Shown here piece by piece: positions 44,212 to 52,836 of a stretch of 64,000 bases of DNA. Below the pieces are notes generated by a model, which saw only the letters and a program-made list of their open reading frames with translations, made no database searches and was not told the DNA's origin. A program made the translations under genes and the position numbers. The stretch lies in NCBI RefSeq assembly GCF_014297465.1, contig NZ_JACORT010000005.1, forward strand, positions 62,001 to 126,000, written 5' to 3'. Source of the DNA: Ramlibacter cellulosilyticus (lineage in GTDB: Bacteria > Pseudomonadota > Gammaproteobacteria > Burkholderiales > Burkholderiaceae_C). The stretch's first letter is position 1. Each line of letters opens with the position of its first letter.

Positions 44212-45756
44212 TCAAACCATCAGCTCGATCACGAACGGCCCCTCCCGCCCGAAGCTGGAGCGCATCAGGTCGGCGCACTCCTCCATCGTCGTGGCCCGTG
44301 CCGCCTCCACCCCCATGCCTTCGGCCAGCTTCACGAACGACAGCCCCGGATCCCCCAGGTCCAGCATCCGCATCGCCGTCGGTCCCGGCGTCGCACCGAC
44401 ACCTTTGTACTCACCGACGAGGATGTTGTAGCTGCGGTTGTTCAGCAGGATCGTGGTCACGGGCAGCTTCTCGCGCGCCTGCGTCCACAGCGACTGCAGC
44501 GAATACATCGCGGAGCCGTCCGCCTGCAGGCCGATGACGCGGCGCTGGCCGCCCGCGGCGATCGCGGCGCCGGTGGCGACCGGCAGGCCGTCGCCGATGG
44601 CGCCGCCGGCGAGGTGCAGCCAGTCGTGGGGCGGCGCGACGTGCGAGCTCTTGTAGAAGCCGCGGCCGTAGGAGACGCTTTCGTCCGAGACGATGGCGTG
44701 CTCCGGCATCAGCGCGGCGACGGTCTGCGCCAGCTTGTCGGACGTGGGCTCGCCCGAGGCAGGCTGCGGGCGCGGGCCGGGATCCGGCAGCGCCGCTTCC
44801 GGCGCGTGCAGGGCTTCCACCAGCGCGCGCAGGGCGACCAGCGCATCCTGTTCGGGACGCGACAGCACGTGCAGCTGTGCCTCCGGCGGGTACTGGATGG
44901 ACGGCAGCCCCGGGTACGCGAAGAAGCCCACCGGTGCCTTCGCGTTCACCAGCACGATGTGCTCGAAGCCCGCGAGCGCCTTCATCGCCAGCTCGCTCTT
45001 GTACGGCACGCGCTCCAGTTGCAGGCGGCCGCGGCCGCGCGCGACTTTCGGATTGACGAAGTCCGCCAGCACCTGCGCGCCGGTGGCTTGGGCGATGCGC
45101 CACGCGAGCGCCTGGCCTTCGGCCTGCACCGCGGCCCCCGCGAGCAGCAGCAGCACCTTGCCGCCCTTCGCACGCAGCACGCGCGCTGCCTGCTCCACCG
45201 CATGCGGGTCGAGCGGCTGCGCGGCGGGCACGGGCAGCGGCTGTGCCGTGATGCCGCCCTCGTCCCAGGAAGCGTCCGCGGGCAGGATCAGCGTGGCGAC
45301 CTGGCCCGGGTAGGACCGCGCGGCCTGCACGGCCGCCGCAGCGTCGCGCCCCACGTCCGCGGAGCGCATGCTCGCGCGCACCCAGCCGGAGACGCCGCGT
45401 GCGAAGCCTTCCGTGTCGGCCGTGAGCGGCGGGTCGTGCGGCCGGTGGTACGTCGCCTGGTCGCCGACGATGTTGACGATGCCGCTGCGCGCGCGCCGCG
45501 CGTTGTGCAGGTTGGCCAGGCCGTTGGCCAGGCCCGGGCCGCAATGCAGCAGCGTGCAGGCCGGCTTGCCCGCGATGCGGTAATAGCCGTCGGCCATGCC
45601 GGTGACGACGTTCTCCTGCAGGCCCAGCACGCAGCGGATGCCCGCGTGCTGGTCCAGCGCCGCGACGAAGTGCATCTCGCTCGTGCCGGGATTGGCGAAG
45701 CATGTGTCCACGCCCGCCGCGACCAGCGTCTCGACCAGGCTGCGCGCGCCATTCAT
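44212..45756 (-). CDS. Thiamin-diphosphate-dependent enzyme, acetolactate synthase/benzoylformate decarboxylase type
   Basis: The 514-residue protein has the three ThDP domains: N-terminal Pyr domain (TCFANPGTSEMHFVAALD; catalytic Glu in GLQENVVTGMADGYYR), central domain (about residues 190-320) and C-terminal PP domain with GDGLPVATGAAIAAGGQRR and LQADGSAMYSLQSLW..LLNN as the ThDP/Mg motif. The motif begins ADG instead of the usual GDG. The length and absence of a partner small subunit point away from true acetolactate synthase and toward a decarboxylase or an uncharacterised paralogue. AAGGAGAC precedes the ATG. It is divergent from a glutathione transferase gene. Confidence 0.88.
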   Translation of the reverse strand: MNGARSLVETLVAAGVDTCFANPGTSEMHFVAALDQHAGIRCVLGLQENVVTGMADGYYRIAGKPACTLLHCGPGLANGLANLHNARRARSGIVNIVGDQATYHRPHDPPLTADTEGFARGVSGWVRASMRSADVGRDAAAAVQAARSYPGQVATLILPADASWDEGGITAQPLPVPAAQPLDPHAVEQAARVLRAKGGKVLLLLAGAAVQAEGQALAWRIAQATGAQVLADFVNPKVARGRGRLQLERVPYKSELAMKALAGFEHIVLVNAKAPVGFFAYPGLPSIQYPPEAQLHVLSRPEQDALVALRALVEALHAPEAALPDPGPRPQPASGEPTSDKLAQTVAALMPEHAIVSDESVSYGRGFYKSSHVAPPHDWLHLAGGAIGDGLPVATGAAIAAGGQRRVIGLQADGSAMYSLQSLWTQAREKLPVTTILLNNRSYNILVGEYKGVGATPGPTAMRMLDLGDPGLSFVKLAEGMGVEAARATTMEECADLMRSSFGREGPFVIELMV

Positions 45757-45814
45757 CCGTGTCTCCTTGTTGCGACCGGCAATGGTACGGCGTGCGGGTG
45801 CGTATAGTGGGTGC

Positions 45815-46540
45815 ATGGCCTACGAACTGCACTACTGGCCCACGATCCAGGGCCGCGGCGAATTCGTCCGGCTCGCGCTCGAGTCGGCCGGTGCGGACTA
45901 CGTCGACGTCGCGCGCGAGGAAGGCGGCATGGAGGCGATGATGGGCTACCTCGACGGCCCCGGCGTGAAGCGCCCGCCCTTCGCCTGCCCCTTCCTCGTC
46001 GACGGCCGCAAGGTGATCGCGCAGACCGCGGCCATCCTGCTGTACCTCGGCCCGCGGCTCGAGCTCGTGCCTGCGGGCGAGGCGGACCAGCTGTGGGTGC
46101 ACCAGGTCCAGCTGACGCTCGCCGACCTCGTGGTGGAAGCGCACGACACGCACCATCCGATCGCGAGCGGCCTCTACTACGAAGACCAGAAGGCCGAAGC
46201 CTTGCGGCGCGCGGAAGACTTCCGGCGCAACCGCCTGCCCAAATTCCTCGGATGGTGCGAGGCCGTCCTGCAACGCAACGGCAATGCCGGTCGCGCGGTG
46301 CCGCGCATGGTAGGCGGCAAGCTCACGTACGCGGACCTGTCGCTGTTCCAGGTCGTCGACGGCCTGCTGTACGCCTTTCCGAAGGCAACGAAGCGCGTGC
46401 TGCGCAAGACGCCCCTGGTCGCCGCGCTGCACGCGGGCGTGCCGCGCCACAAGCGGCTGGCGGACTACCTCGCGAGCGAGCGGCGCATTCCGTTCAACCA
46501 GCAAGGCATCTTCCGGCGCTACCCGGAACTGGATGGCTGA
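45815..46540 (+). CDS. Glutathione S-transferase family protein
   Basis: The 241-residue protein has an N-terminal thioredoxin-like domain (YELHYWPTIQGRGEFVRLALE with the Tyr that activates glutathione; ACPFLVDGRKVIAQTAAIL with the cis-Pro) and an alpha-helical C-terminal domain (LTYADLSLFQVVDGLLYAFP). It resembles the sigma/mu-like bacterial branch. Substrate unknown. It begins 58 bases from the divergent ThDP enzyme and is followed after 3 bases by a DUF1439 protein gene. Confidence 0.9.
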   Translation: MAYELHYWPTIQGRGEFVRLALESAGADYVDVAREEGGMEAMMGYLDGPGVKRPPFACPFLVDGRKVIAQTAAILLYLGPRLELVPAGEADQLWVHQVQLTLADLVVEAHDTHHPIASGLYYEDQKAEALRRAEDFRRNRLPKFLGWCEAVLQRNGNAGRAVPRMVGGKLTYADLSLFQVVDGLLYAFPKATKRVLRKTPLVAALHAGVPRHKRLADYLASERRIPFNQQGIFRRYPELDG

Positions 46541-46543
46541 CCC

Positions 46544-47095
46544 ATGCGCCGCCGCCTGCTGGTCACCGCCCTCGCCTGCGCGCCCGCCTTCGCGCAGGAG
46601 CCGCCCGAGTCGCCGCGTCCGCGCCAGAAAGTCTCCGCCGCGCAGATCTACGAGGCGCTGTCCAGGCGCTTCCCCGTGAAGCGCGGCCTGGGCGGCCTGC
46701 TGGAACTCGTGGTGAGCGCGCCGGGCCTCCTGCTCCTGCCCGCGCGCAACAAGATCGGCGCGTCGCTGCGCGTGGAAGCCAGCGGCCCCGCGCTGCGCAC
46801 GCCGCAGGTGGGCGACCTGGACCTCGTCTTCGCGCTGCGCTACGAAGCGAGCGACCAGACGCTGCGCGCCTACGAACCCGAGGTGCTGGACCTGCGCCTG
46901 CCCGGCACCCCACCGGAGTCAGCGCAGGCGATCCGCGCGCTGCTGCCGCGCATCACGCGCGACCTGGGCGAGTTCGTGCTGCACCAGTTCACGCCGCGCG
47001 AACTGGCCCTGCCCGACACCATGGGCTTCAAGCCGGACCGGGTGACGGTGCTGGAGGACGGGCTGGAAGTGAGCTTCGCGCCCAAAGGCTCCTAG
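46544..47095 (+). CDS. DUF1439 (YceB-like) periplasmic protein
   Basis: The 183-residue protein has a short signal peptide (RRRLLVTALACAPAFAQ), then KVSAAQIYEALSRRFPVKR, the typical start of the DUF1439/YceB family, and a beta-rich body ending LALPDTMGFKPDRVTVLEDG. YceB folds as a lipid-binding tubular barrel; here no lipobox Cys is at the cleavage site (the only Cys is ALAC upstream of APAFAQ), so it may be soluble or an atypical lipoprotein. It follows the GST gene by 3 bases. Confidence 0.75.
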   Translation: MRRRLLVTALACAPAFAQEPPESPRPRQKVSAAQIYEALSRRFPVKRGLGGLLELVVSAPGLLLLPARNKIGASLRVEASGPALRTPQVGDLDLVFALRYEASDQTLRAYEPEVLDLRLPGTPPESAQAIRALLPRITRDLGEFVLHQFTPRELALPDTMGFKPDRVTVLEDGLEVSFAPKGS

Positions 47096-47319
47096 GTGCT
47101 CGGCGTCGTGTGTTGCGCGTCGATGGCGGCCTTCGCCTCCTCGATCGCGGCCAGTTCCAGCTTGCGGCTGCCGAAGCGCGGACGGCCGATGTAGTTGCTG
47201 ACCGCGGTCACGCGCTTCACCACCCGGCCCTCGCGCCGGATCGTGTAGCTGCCGTGCCGGTCGGCCTCGATCTCGTAGCTCGGCCCGGTGCCGCCCACGC
47301 TCGCGTAATTCATCTTCAT
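47092..47319 (-). CDS. Small hypothetical protein
   Basis: The 75-residue basic protein contains YEIEADRHGSYTIRREGRVVKR and GSRKLELAAIEEAKAAID, a small beta-hairpin followed by a helix. Two ATG codons (47319 and 47313) are possible; the upstream one has a weak GGGG site. It is convergent with and overlaps the DUF1439 gene by four bases. I do not recognise the family. Confidence 0.55.
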   Translation of the reverse strand: MKMNYASVGGTGPSYEIEADRHGSYTIRREGRVVKRVTAVSNYIGRPRFGSRKLELAAIEEAKAAIDAQHTTPST

Positions 47320-47458
47320 CTTGCCCCGGAATGTAGAGCCTTCTGCTGCTTTCCGGCGTGGGACGATCACGGATCGTTGCAAGGGTTGCGACCTGCGCAC
47401 GGATGAGACGGTGCGGCGACATCCACCCGCGCCGTGCGCCGCTAGCATCGACACATCC

Positions 47459-47794
47459 ATGCAAATGTTCCTGCGCTCCTGGCCCAGCCTGGCCGCCTGG
47501 CTGGGCCGCTGGTTCCGGCCCCTGTCCCGCCGCCGGCGCGGCGCAGGCGCGCGGGACACCGACGGCGGCACCCACGTCTCGCTCCTGAACGTCGTGCGTC
47601 CGCGGCGCGGCGGCCGCTACATGGCCGTCGACCAGATCGTCGGCGACCGCGCGGAATGCGCCTGGGTGGACGGCGGCGTCAAGCGCACCGGCTGGTACGC
47701 GCTGTCGGAGCTGGAAGTCGTGCCCGCGCTCGGCCCGGAGGACGCCCGCTGGCGCGAAGCCTTCCGCGCCGGCAACCACCGGAAAGTGGGTTGA
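47459..47794 (+). CDS. Small hypothetical protein with YodC-like domain
   Basis: The 111-residue protein begins with an amphipathic or membrane-associated segment (MQMFLRSWPSLAAWLGRWF), a basic stretch (LSRRRRGAGAR), then a region NVVRPRRGGRYMAVDQIVG and CAWVDGGVKRTGWYALSELEVV. The latter follows the spacing of the YodC/DUF2158 protein at 27743-27955 (GG.xM.V..., CAW.DG, aromatic, L). I infer a diverged SH3-like domain. It is divergent from the small gene at 47092-47319. Confidence 0.55.
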   Translation: MQMFLRSWPSLAAWLGRWFRPLSRRRRGAGARDTDGGTHVSLLNVVRPRRGGRYMAVDQIVGDRAECAWVDGGVKRTGWYALSELEVVPALGPEDARWREAFRAGNHRKVG

Positions 47795-47805
47795 GCGTCA
47801 CGGGT

Positions 47806-47904
47806 GCTGGGGTGCGCTTCGCGCAACCCAGCCTACATCGCCAGCCTCCTGGGCCGGGTTCGCCGCCGACGCCGTAGGCTGGGTTGCGCGAAGCGCACCC
47901 CAGC
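47806..47904. repeat. Palindromic repeat family A, copy 4 (between convergent genes)
   Basis: The arms GCTGGGGTGCGCTTCGCGCA..CCCAGCCTAC and GTAGGCTGGGTTGCGCG..CACCCCAGC are perfectly complementary over about 31 bases and separated by 37 bases. The copy fills the gap between the YodC-like gene and the convergent PAP2 gene and could terminate both. Confidence 0.92.
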
Positions 47905-47907
47905 AGC

Positions 47908-48567
47908 TCACGCCGTCGGGGACCGCCACCACCCCAGGAACGCCAGCACGCAGAACAGTCCGAGCGCCACGCCCGCGAGCACGTCGCCCGGGAAGTGCGC
48001 ACCCAGCACCACGCGGCTCGTGCACACCAGCAGCACCATGCCCACCGCGACTGCGAGCGCCAGCGCCCGCTTCCAGCGCGTGCGCGTGTGCGCGTACACG
48101 AGGGCGCACAGCATCCCGTAGAACACCGTGGACGCGACCGCGTGGCCGCTCGGGAAGCTGTAGGTGGCGAGCTGCACGAGCGGGTCGTCCCACGCGGGCC
48201 GCGCGCGCTGGAACAGGTTCTTGAAGCCGACGTTCACCAGCATGCCGGTCGGGACCACCAGCAGCAGGCGCGCCGAGTTCCAGTCGCGCCGCCACGCGAG
48301 CCAGAACGCGACGACGGCCGTCGCGGCCAGCACGTAGACGGTCTGGTGCGCCGTCGTCACCGCCATCAGGACGGCCGTGAGGGTCGAACGGTGGCGGGAG
48401 GCGAAGAAGTGGCTCACCTGCTGGTCGAACTCCAGCATCGGCCCATGCGTCACCACCTGCAGCGCCAGCAGCACCAGCACGGCCAGGCAGAAGAGCATCG
48501 CGGCCGAGCGCCAGCGGCCGGCCCGCGGCGGGTTCACGAGCCGCGAGGCAAGCTCGGGTGCGGCCAT
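47908..48567 (-). CDS. PAP2-family membrane phosphatase
   Basis: The 219-residue protein has about six helices and the three-part PAP2 phosphatase signature: NLFQRARPAW (KxxxxxxRP-like), YSFPSGHAVAS (PSGH) and SRVVLGAHFPGDVLAG (SRxxxxxHxxxD). The active-site residues are complete. Its 5' end overlaps thiE by 34 bases, so it is the probable last gene of the thiamin operon. Family members dephosphorylate lipid phosphates or undecaprenyl diphosphate; a role in thiamin metabolism is possible but unsupported. Confidence 0.9.
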   Translation of the reverse strand: MAAPELASRLVNPPRAGRWRSAAMLFCLAVLVLLALQVVTHGPMLEFDQQVSHFFASRHRSTLTAVLMAVTTAHQTVYVLAATAVVAFWLAWRRDWNSARLLLVVPTGMLVNVGFKNLFQRARPAWDDPLVQLATYSFPSGHAVASTVFYGMLCALVYAHTRTRWKRALALAVAVGMVLLVCTSRVVLGAHFPGDVLAGVALGLFCVLAFLGWWRSPTA

Positions 48568-49571
48568 GCGGGCAGCTCCTGCAGCGGGTGGGCGCGCCCC
48601 GCGGCGAGCGCCGCCTCGAACGCAGGCAAGGTGAGGCGCGGCTCGTCGCCGAGCCCGCGGACGATGCAGACACCGTCGGTGCCCGTGGTCGCCACCGCCT
48701 CGACTTCGCGCGGTTCGAGGATCCCGCCGATCGCCGTCACCGGCGCCCCGGCCGCGCGGCACCACCACGCCAGGTTGTCCAGCCCTTGCGGCACCCACGG
48801 CATGTCCTTGGTCGTCGTCGGCCACACCGGGCCGCAGGCGATGTAGCGCGGCGACAGCGTGCGGGCCCGCGCGAGCTCCCACAGGCTGTGCGAGCTGATG
48901 CCCAGCGCCATGCCGGTCGCACGCAGTTCGCGCCGGCCTTCGTCGCCGAGGGCCAGCAGGTCCTCCTGCCCGAGGTGCACCCCGGTGGCGCCGAGCTCGT
49001 GCGCGAGGCGCCAGTGGTCGTTGACGAACAGCTCGGCCCCGGCATCCGCGCTGTCGGCGACCGCCTGCTGCACTTGCTCGCGCAGCAGCGCGTGCCAGCC
49101 CGCATCCGGCTGCGCGGGCGTCTTGATGCGCAACTGCACCGTGCGCACGCCGGCGTCCAGCACCTGGCGCAGGCGGTCAGCGCTGTCGACGATGGCGTAG
49201 AGGTCCAGTCGGCGTTGCGCAGGGGCGAAGCGCGGCGGGTCGGGCAGTGCCTCGCCCCAGGACAGCAAGGGAAGCGCGTGCGGCGAAGCCATGGCGGCGA
49301 CGATCAGGGCGTCGGCCGCAACGAAGCCGCGGCCCATCGCCTCACGCGCGCGCGCGGCGAGCGCCTCCGCGTCCTGCGACGCCGTCGCCAGCCAGCCGCG
49401 GGCATGCGGCGTGTCCAGCCAGGCGAACGCAGCGCGCGCGCCGACGATGCACACGGCTTCGCAGCCCTGCGCACGCAACGCCGCGGCGAGCTGCGGCGCT
49501 TCGCCCTGCGTCCCCGCGCGCTGCCTCGCCTCTCCCACCGTGCACAACAGCAATTCCTGCATGTCCTTCAT
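48534..49571 (-). CDS. thiE: Thiamin-phosphate synthase ThiE with N-terminal ThiD-like remnant
   Basis: ThiE couples HMP-PP with thiazole phosphate. The C-terminal 210 residues are ThiE: LYAIVDSADRLRQVLDAGVR, VQLRIKT, ELFVNDHWRLAHELGATGVHLGQEDL, GISSHSLWEL, YIACGPVWPTTTKDMP and VTAIGGI. The N-terminal 125 residues (CTVGEARQR..GFVAADALIVAAMASPHAL) are extra. GFVAADALIVA and MASPHAL resemble the end of ThiD-like kinases in ThiDE fusions, but kinase motifs are missing, so this may be a decayed fusion domain. ATG at 49571 overlaps the SDR stop (ATGA). One functional ThiD is encoded at the head of the same operon. Confidence 0.9.
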   Translation of the reverse strand: MKDMQELLLCTVGEARQRAGTQGEAPQLAAALRAQGCEAVCIVGARAAFAWLDTPHARGWLATASQDAEALAARAREAMGRGFVAADALIVAAMASPHALPLLSWGEALPDPPRFAPAQRRLDLYAIVDSADRLRQVLDAGVRTVQLRIKTPAQPDAGWHALLREQVQQAVADSADAGAELFVNDHWRLAHELGATGVHLGQEDLLALGDEGRRELRATGMALGISSHSLWELARARTLSPRYIACGPVWPTTTKDMPWVPQGLDNLAWWCRAAGAPVTAIGGILEPREVEAVATTGTDGVCIVRGLGDEPRLTLPAFEAALAAGRAHPLQELPAWPHPSLPRGS

Positions 49572-50335
49572 CGCATCACCAATCCACCATCCACCACCAG
49601 CACCTGCCCCGTGACGAAGCCGCTCCACGGCGAAGCCAGGAACAGCACCGGCCCCGCCACGTCTTCCGGCCGAGCCAGCCGGCGCAGCGGCGTGGCCGCC
49701 ATCAGGCCCTCGCGGAACGGTGCACGCGTCGCTTCGCTCGCGTCCGTGGGGTACACCAGGCCGGGTGCCACGCAATTCACGCGCACGCCCAGCGGGCCGA
49801 GCTCGGCCGCCAGGTTGCGGCTGAAGCCGACGAGCGCCGATTTTGCCGTCGTGTAGTCGTGGTAGGGGACGGTGGGCTGCTCGACGAGGTCGCTCACGAT
49901 GTTGACGATGCTGCCCTGCGCCCGGCGGCGGAAGTGCGGCAGCACCGCGCGGCAGGCGTGGAAGGCGGCGCCCACCGAGCCTTCGAACTGCGCCTGGTAG
50001 TCGGCCCAGGAGAGCTCCTCGAAGCGCGACCGCTGCTCGGGGTCGAACGCGTACGCGCGGAAGGCATTGTTCACCAGCACGTCGATGCGGCCCGCTTCCG
50101 CCACCACCTGCTCCACGAGCGACTCCACCTGCGCGGGCTGCGTCACGTCGGCCTGCACGGCGAACGCGTCGCCGCCGAGCTCGCGGCATTGCGCGACGAC
50201 GCGCTCGGCCGCCTCCGCATGGCGCAGGTAGTTGACGGCCACCGTCGCCTGCTCCGCCGCGAAGGCGCGCGCGATGGCCGCGCCGATGCCGCGGCTGGCG
50301 CCGGTCACCAGCACGACCTGGCCGGCGAAGTTCAT
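49568..50335 (-). CDS. Short-chain dehydrogenase/reductase in the thi-lux operon
   Basis: The 255-residue SDR has the NAD(P) motif VTGASRGIGAAIARAF, NNAFRAYAF in place of NNAG, catalytic Ser region IVNIVSDLVEQ and YHDYTTAKSAL (Tyr-x3-Lys). It ends SPWSGFVTGQVLVVDGGLVM. The family includes FabG-like ketoacyl reductases and aldehyde/alcohol reductases. It overlaps both thiY and thiE by four bases, so it is made with the pyrimidine salvage proteins. A role in reducing the aldehyde made by the LuxC-like enzyme is a reasoned guess. Confidence 0.9.
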   Translation of the reverse strand: MNFAGQVVLVTGASRGIGAAIARAFAAEQATVAVNYLRHAEAAERVVAQCRELGGDAFAVQADVTQPAQVESLVEQVVAEAGRIDVLVNNAFRAYAFDPEQRSRFEELSWADYQAQFEGSVGAAFHACRAVLPHFRRRAQGSIVNIVSDLVEQPTVPYHDYTTAKSALVGFSRNLAAELGPLGVRVNCVAPGLVYPTDASEATRAPFREGLMAATPLRRLARPEDVAGPVLFLASPWSGFVTGQVLVVDGGLVMR

Positions 50336-51336
50336 CCCGGCTCTCCCTTGCGGCCCGGCAGCAGGTCCGCGCTCACGTGGCGCGCGACGTCCACGCGTTG
50401 CTGCAACAGGCCGAGCTTGCGGTAGGTGTCGGCGGCCGCCTGCAGGGAAGCGACGTCCATGCTGCCCAGGCCGCTGCGCCGCGTGAGCTCGGACACGCTC
50501 GCCGCGTTGCGCAGGCGGATGATCTCCAGGTTCAGCGCCGGGTCGGTGCCGTCGATGGCGCGTTTCGCCGCCAGCTGCGCCGCCTCCTGCGGCTCGCGCA
50601 TCATCCACGCCGCGGCGTCGCGATAGCCGCGCAGGAAGCGCTGCAGCGCGTCGCGCCGCGTGCGGTAGGTCTCCTCGCGCACGACGAAGAGGTCGCTGGA
50701 GACCGGCAGGTACTTGCCGACCTCGATCACGTTCACGTCCGGCAGGCCGCGCCGGCGGCCGACCAGCAGCCCCGTGTCGGTGGCCGCGGTGGCGTCCACC
50801 TGCCCTTGCATCAGCGGCGCGAAATTGAGCAGGCCCGTGACGACCACCGTCACGTCCGCTTCGGTGAGCCCCGCCGTGTGCAGCAGCACCTGCAGCGCCT
50901 GCCGCGTGCCGCTCGCCAGGCTGTAGACGCCGATCTTCTTGCCCTTCAGGTCGGCCGGCTTCGTGATGCCGCTGTTCTTCAGCGAGACCACGTTGAAGAC
51001 GTTCTGCGGATAGATGTCGTACACGGCGCGCAGCTGCTCGCCCTTGTCGAGCGCCGCGAAGAAGGAACCGGGGTCGCTGAAGGCGACGTCGGCTTGCCCG
51101 GCGAGGATGTTGCGGATCGCATCCGCGCTGCCTGCTCCGGGCACGTATTCCAGCGCGAGCCCCTGCGCGCGGTAGAAGCCCTTGTCCTCGTCCACCAGCA
51201 AGGGCGTGACCTCGGTGATGGGCTTGCTCCAGCCGGCGACCACGAAGCGCTCGAGGCGCGCCGTGCCTTGGGCGCGCAGTGCGAAGGGCGCGGCGAGCAG
51301 GCCGGCGAGCAGCGTGCGGCGGGGGATCGGGTTCAT
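50332..51336 (-). CDS. thiY: ThiY-like pyrimidine-precursor binding protein
   Basis: The 334-residue NMT1/THI5-class periplasmic protein has a twin-Arg-like leader (MNPIPRRTLLAGLLAAPFAL), mature start VVAGWSKPITEVTPLLVDED, then GLALEYVPGAGSADAIRNIL and AFSDPGSFFAALDKGE. Its place between thiX and thiE in a TPP-riboswitch operon points to a thiamin-pyrimidine ligand, as in ThiY of the ThiXYZ system. The exact ligand (formylaminopyrimidine, HMP or an oxidised derivative) cannot be told. Confidence 0.87.
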   Translation of the reverse strand: MNPIPRRTLLAGLLAAPFALRAQGTARLERFVVAGWSKPITEVTPLLVDEDKGFYRAQGLALEYVPGAGSADAIRNILAGQADVAFSDPGSFFAALDKGEQLRAVYDIYPQNVFNVVSLKNSGITKPADLKGKKIGVYSLASGTRQALQVLLHTAGLTEADVTVVVTGLLNFAPLMQGQVDATAATDTGLLVGRRRGLPDVNVIEVGKYLPVSSDLFVVREETYRTRRDALQRFLRGYRDAAAWMMREPQEAAQLAAKRAIDGTDPALNLEIIRLRNAASVSELTRRSGLGSMDVASLQAAADTYRKLGLLQQRVDVARHVSADLLPGRKGEPG

Positions 51337-51346
51337 CTTCTTCTCC

Positions 51347-52105
51347 TCAGGTGTTGCGCGTGAAAGGCAGCAGCAGCCAGCGCTCCAGCAGCAGCGTGGC
51401 CTGGTAGGCCGCGAGGCCGAGCGCGGCGATGAGCACCAGCACCGCGAACATGCGCGCGGTGTCCATCGTGCCCTGTGTGGCGATGACGAGGGCGCCGAGA
51501 CCCTGGCTCGCGCCTATGAATTCACCGACGACGGCGCCCACGAGCGCGAGCACCACGGCGACGCGCAGGCCGGCCAGGATGGCGGGCAGCCCCGACGGCA
51601 GCTTGAGGCGCCACAGCGTCTGCGCGCGCGTCGCGCCGAGCATGCGGAACAGCTCCAGGCGCTCGGGCGCGACCTGCTGCAGGGCGGTGAGCGTGTTCTC
51701 CATCAGCGGGAAGAAGCAGATCAGCGCCGTGATGACGACGGTGGACGTGATGCCGAAGCCGAACCACAGGACGAACAGCGGCGCGAGCGCGAGCTTGGGC
51801 ACGACCTGGCTCGCGATGACGTAAGGCATGAGCAGGCGGCGCAGCGTCGCGTGCTCGCCGAGCAGCACGCCGGCCGCGAAGCCGAGGCTGCTGCCCGCCA
51901 GCACGCCCAGCACCAGTTCCAGCGCGGTGGCCCGCAGGTGCGGCCAGAAGTAGCCGCTCGCGAGCCCCTGCCACAGCGAGGCGGCAATGGCCGACGGCGG
52001 CGGCAGCACGAGCGCCGGCACCTTCAACGCCCGGCACGCCGCTTCCCACGCGAGGAGCAATGCGATGGCGAGCAGCAGCGAGCCCGCGCGCAGGGCCCAG
52101 TTCAT
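51347..52105 (-). CDS. thiX: ThiX-like ABC transporter permease
   Basis: The 252-residue membrane protein has about six helices, starting LRAGSLLLAIALLLAWEA. The coupling region ERLELFRMLGATRAQTLWRLKLP is followed by LVGAVVGEFIGASQGLG. It forms the channel for the ThiY and ThiZ partners. It overlaps the ATPase stop (ATGA) and lies 10 bases before thiY. Confidence 0.9.
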   Translation of the reverse strand: MNWALRAGSLLLAIALLLAWEAACRALKVPALVLPPPSAIAASLWQGLASGYFWPHLRATALELVLGVLAGSSLGFAAGVLLGEHATLRRLLMPYVIASQVVPKLALAPLFVLWFGFGITSTVVITALICFFPLMENTLTALQQVAPERLELFRMLGATRAQTLWRLKLPSGLPAILAGLRVAVVLALVGAVVGEFIGASQGLGALVIATQGTMDTARMFAVLVLIAALGLAAYQATLLLERWLLLPFTRNT

Positions 52106-52836
52106 GCGGCCGCGCCTTCCAGGTGCAGCGCCGCGCGCACCTGCGCGCACAGGCGCGCGAACTCGGTCCCGTAGCGCACCTGCGCATCGTGGCGCGGAAG
52201 GGTGACGGCGATCTCCTGGGCGATGCGGCCGTCCTCCACCACGTCGACGCGGTCGGCCAGGAACACGGCTTCGGCGATGTCGTGGGTGACGAAGAGCACG
52301 GTGGCGCCGCTGCCGCGTGCCATCGCGAGCAGGTCGCGCTGCAGCTCTTCGCGCGTGATCGCGTCGAGCGCCGCGAACGGTTCGTCGAGCAGCAGCAGCG
52401 AAGGCTGCAGGATCAGCGCCCGCGCGAGCGCCACGCGGCTCTGCTGGCCACCGGAGAGCTGGCGCGGGTACTTCTGCGCGTGCGCGGCCAGCCCCAGTTG
52501 TTCGAGCAGCCGCAGTGCGCGCTCGCGCTCCTGCGCATCCGGGCGATGGTGCAGCGTCACGGGCAGCAGCACGTTGTCGATCACGCGCAGCCACTCCAGC
52601 AGGTTGGGCGACTGGAAGACGAAGCCGATGTCCTGCGGCGTGCCGTGGAACACCACCCGCCCCTGCTGCGGCTCCAGCAGGCCGGCCGCCAGCTTGAGCA
52701 GCGTCGTCTTGCCGCAGCCGCTGCGTCCCACCAGGCAATGGAAAGCCCCTTGCGCGACGTCGAGCTCGGCGCCGTCCACGGTCGGCGGCCATCCGGGGAA
52801 GGCGAAACGCACCTGCTCCAGCTTCAGCAGGCTCAC
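52102..52836 (-). CDS. thiZ: ThiZ-like ABC transporter ATPase
   Basis: The 244-residue ATPase has Walker A GRSGCGKTTLLK, Q-loop FVFQSPNLLEW, signature LSGGQQSRVALARAL, Walker B LLLLDEPFAALD and H-loop FVTHDIAEA. The start is a GTG (52836) overlapping the stop of the LuxC-like gene. With ThiX and ThiY it forms the importer for a thiamin pyrimidine precursor. Confidence 0.92.
   Translation of the reverse strand: MSLLKLEQVRFAFPGWPPTVDGAELDVAQGAFHCLVGRSGCGKTTLLKLAAGLLEPQQGRVVFHGTPQDIGFVFQSPNLLEWLRVIDNVLLPVTLHHRPDAQERERALRLLEQLGLAAHAQKYPRQLSGGQQSRVALARALILQPSLLLLDEPFAALDAITREELQRDLLAMARGSGATVLFVTHDIAEAVFLADRVDVVEDGRIAQEIAVTLPRHDAQVRYGTEFARLCAQVRAALHLEGAAA

Noticed and set aside
44212..45756. The ThDP enzyme as acetolactate synthase IlvB
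   Set aside because: There is no small regulatory subunit gene, the protein is shorter than IlvB, and the ThDP motif begins ADG. A decarboxylase-like paralogue is safer.
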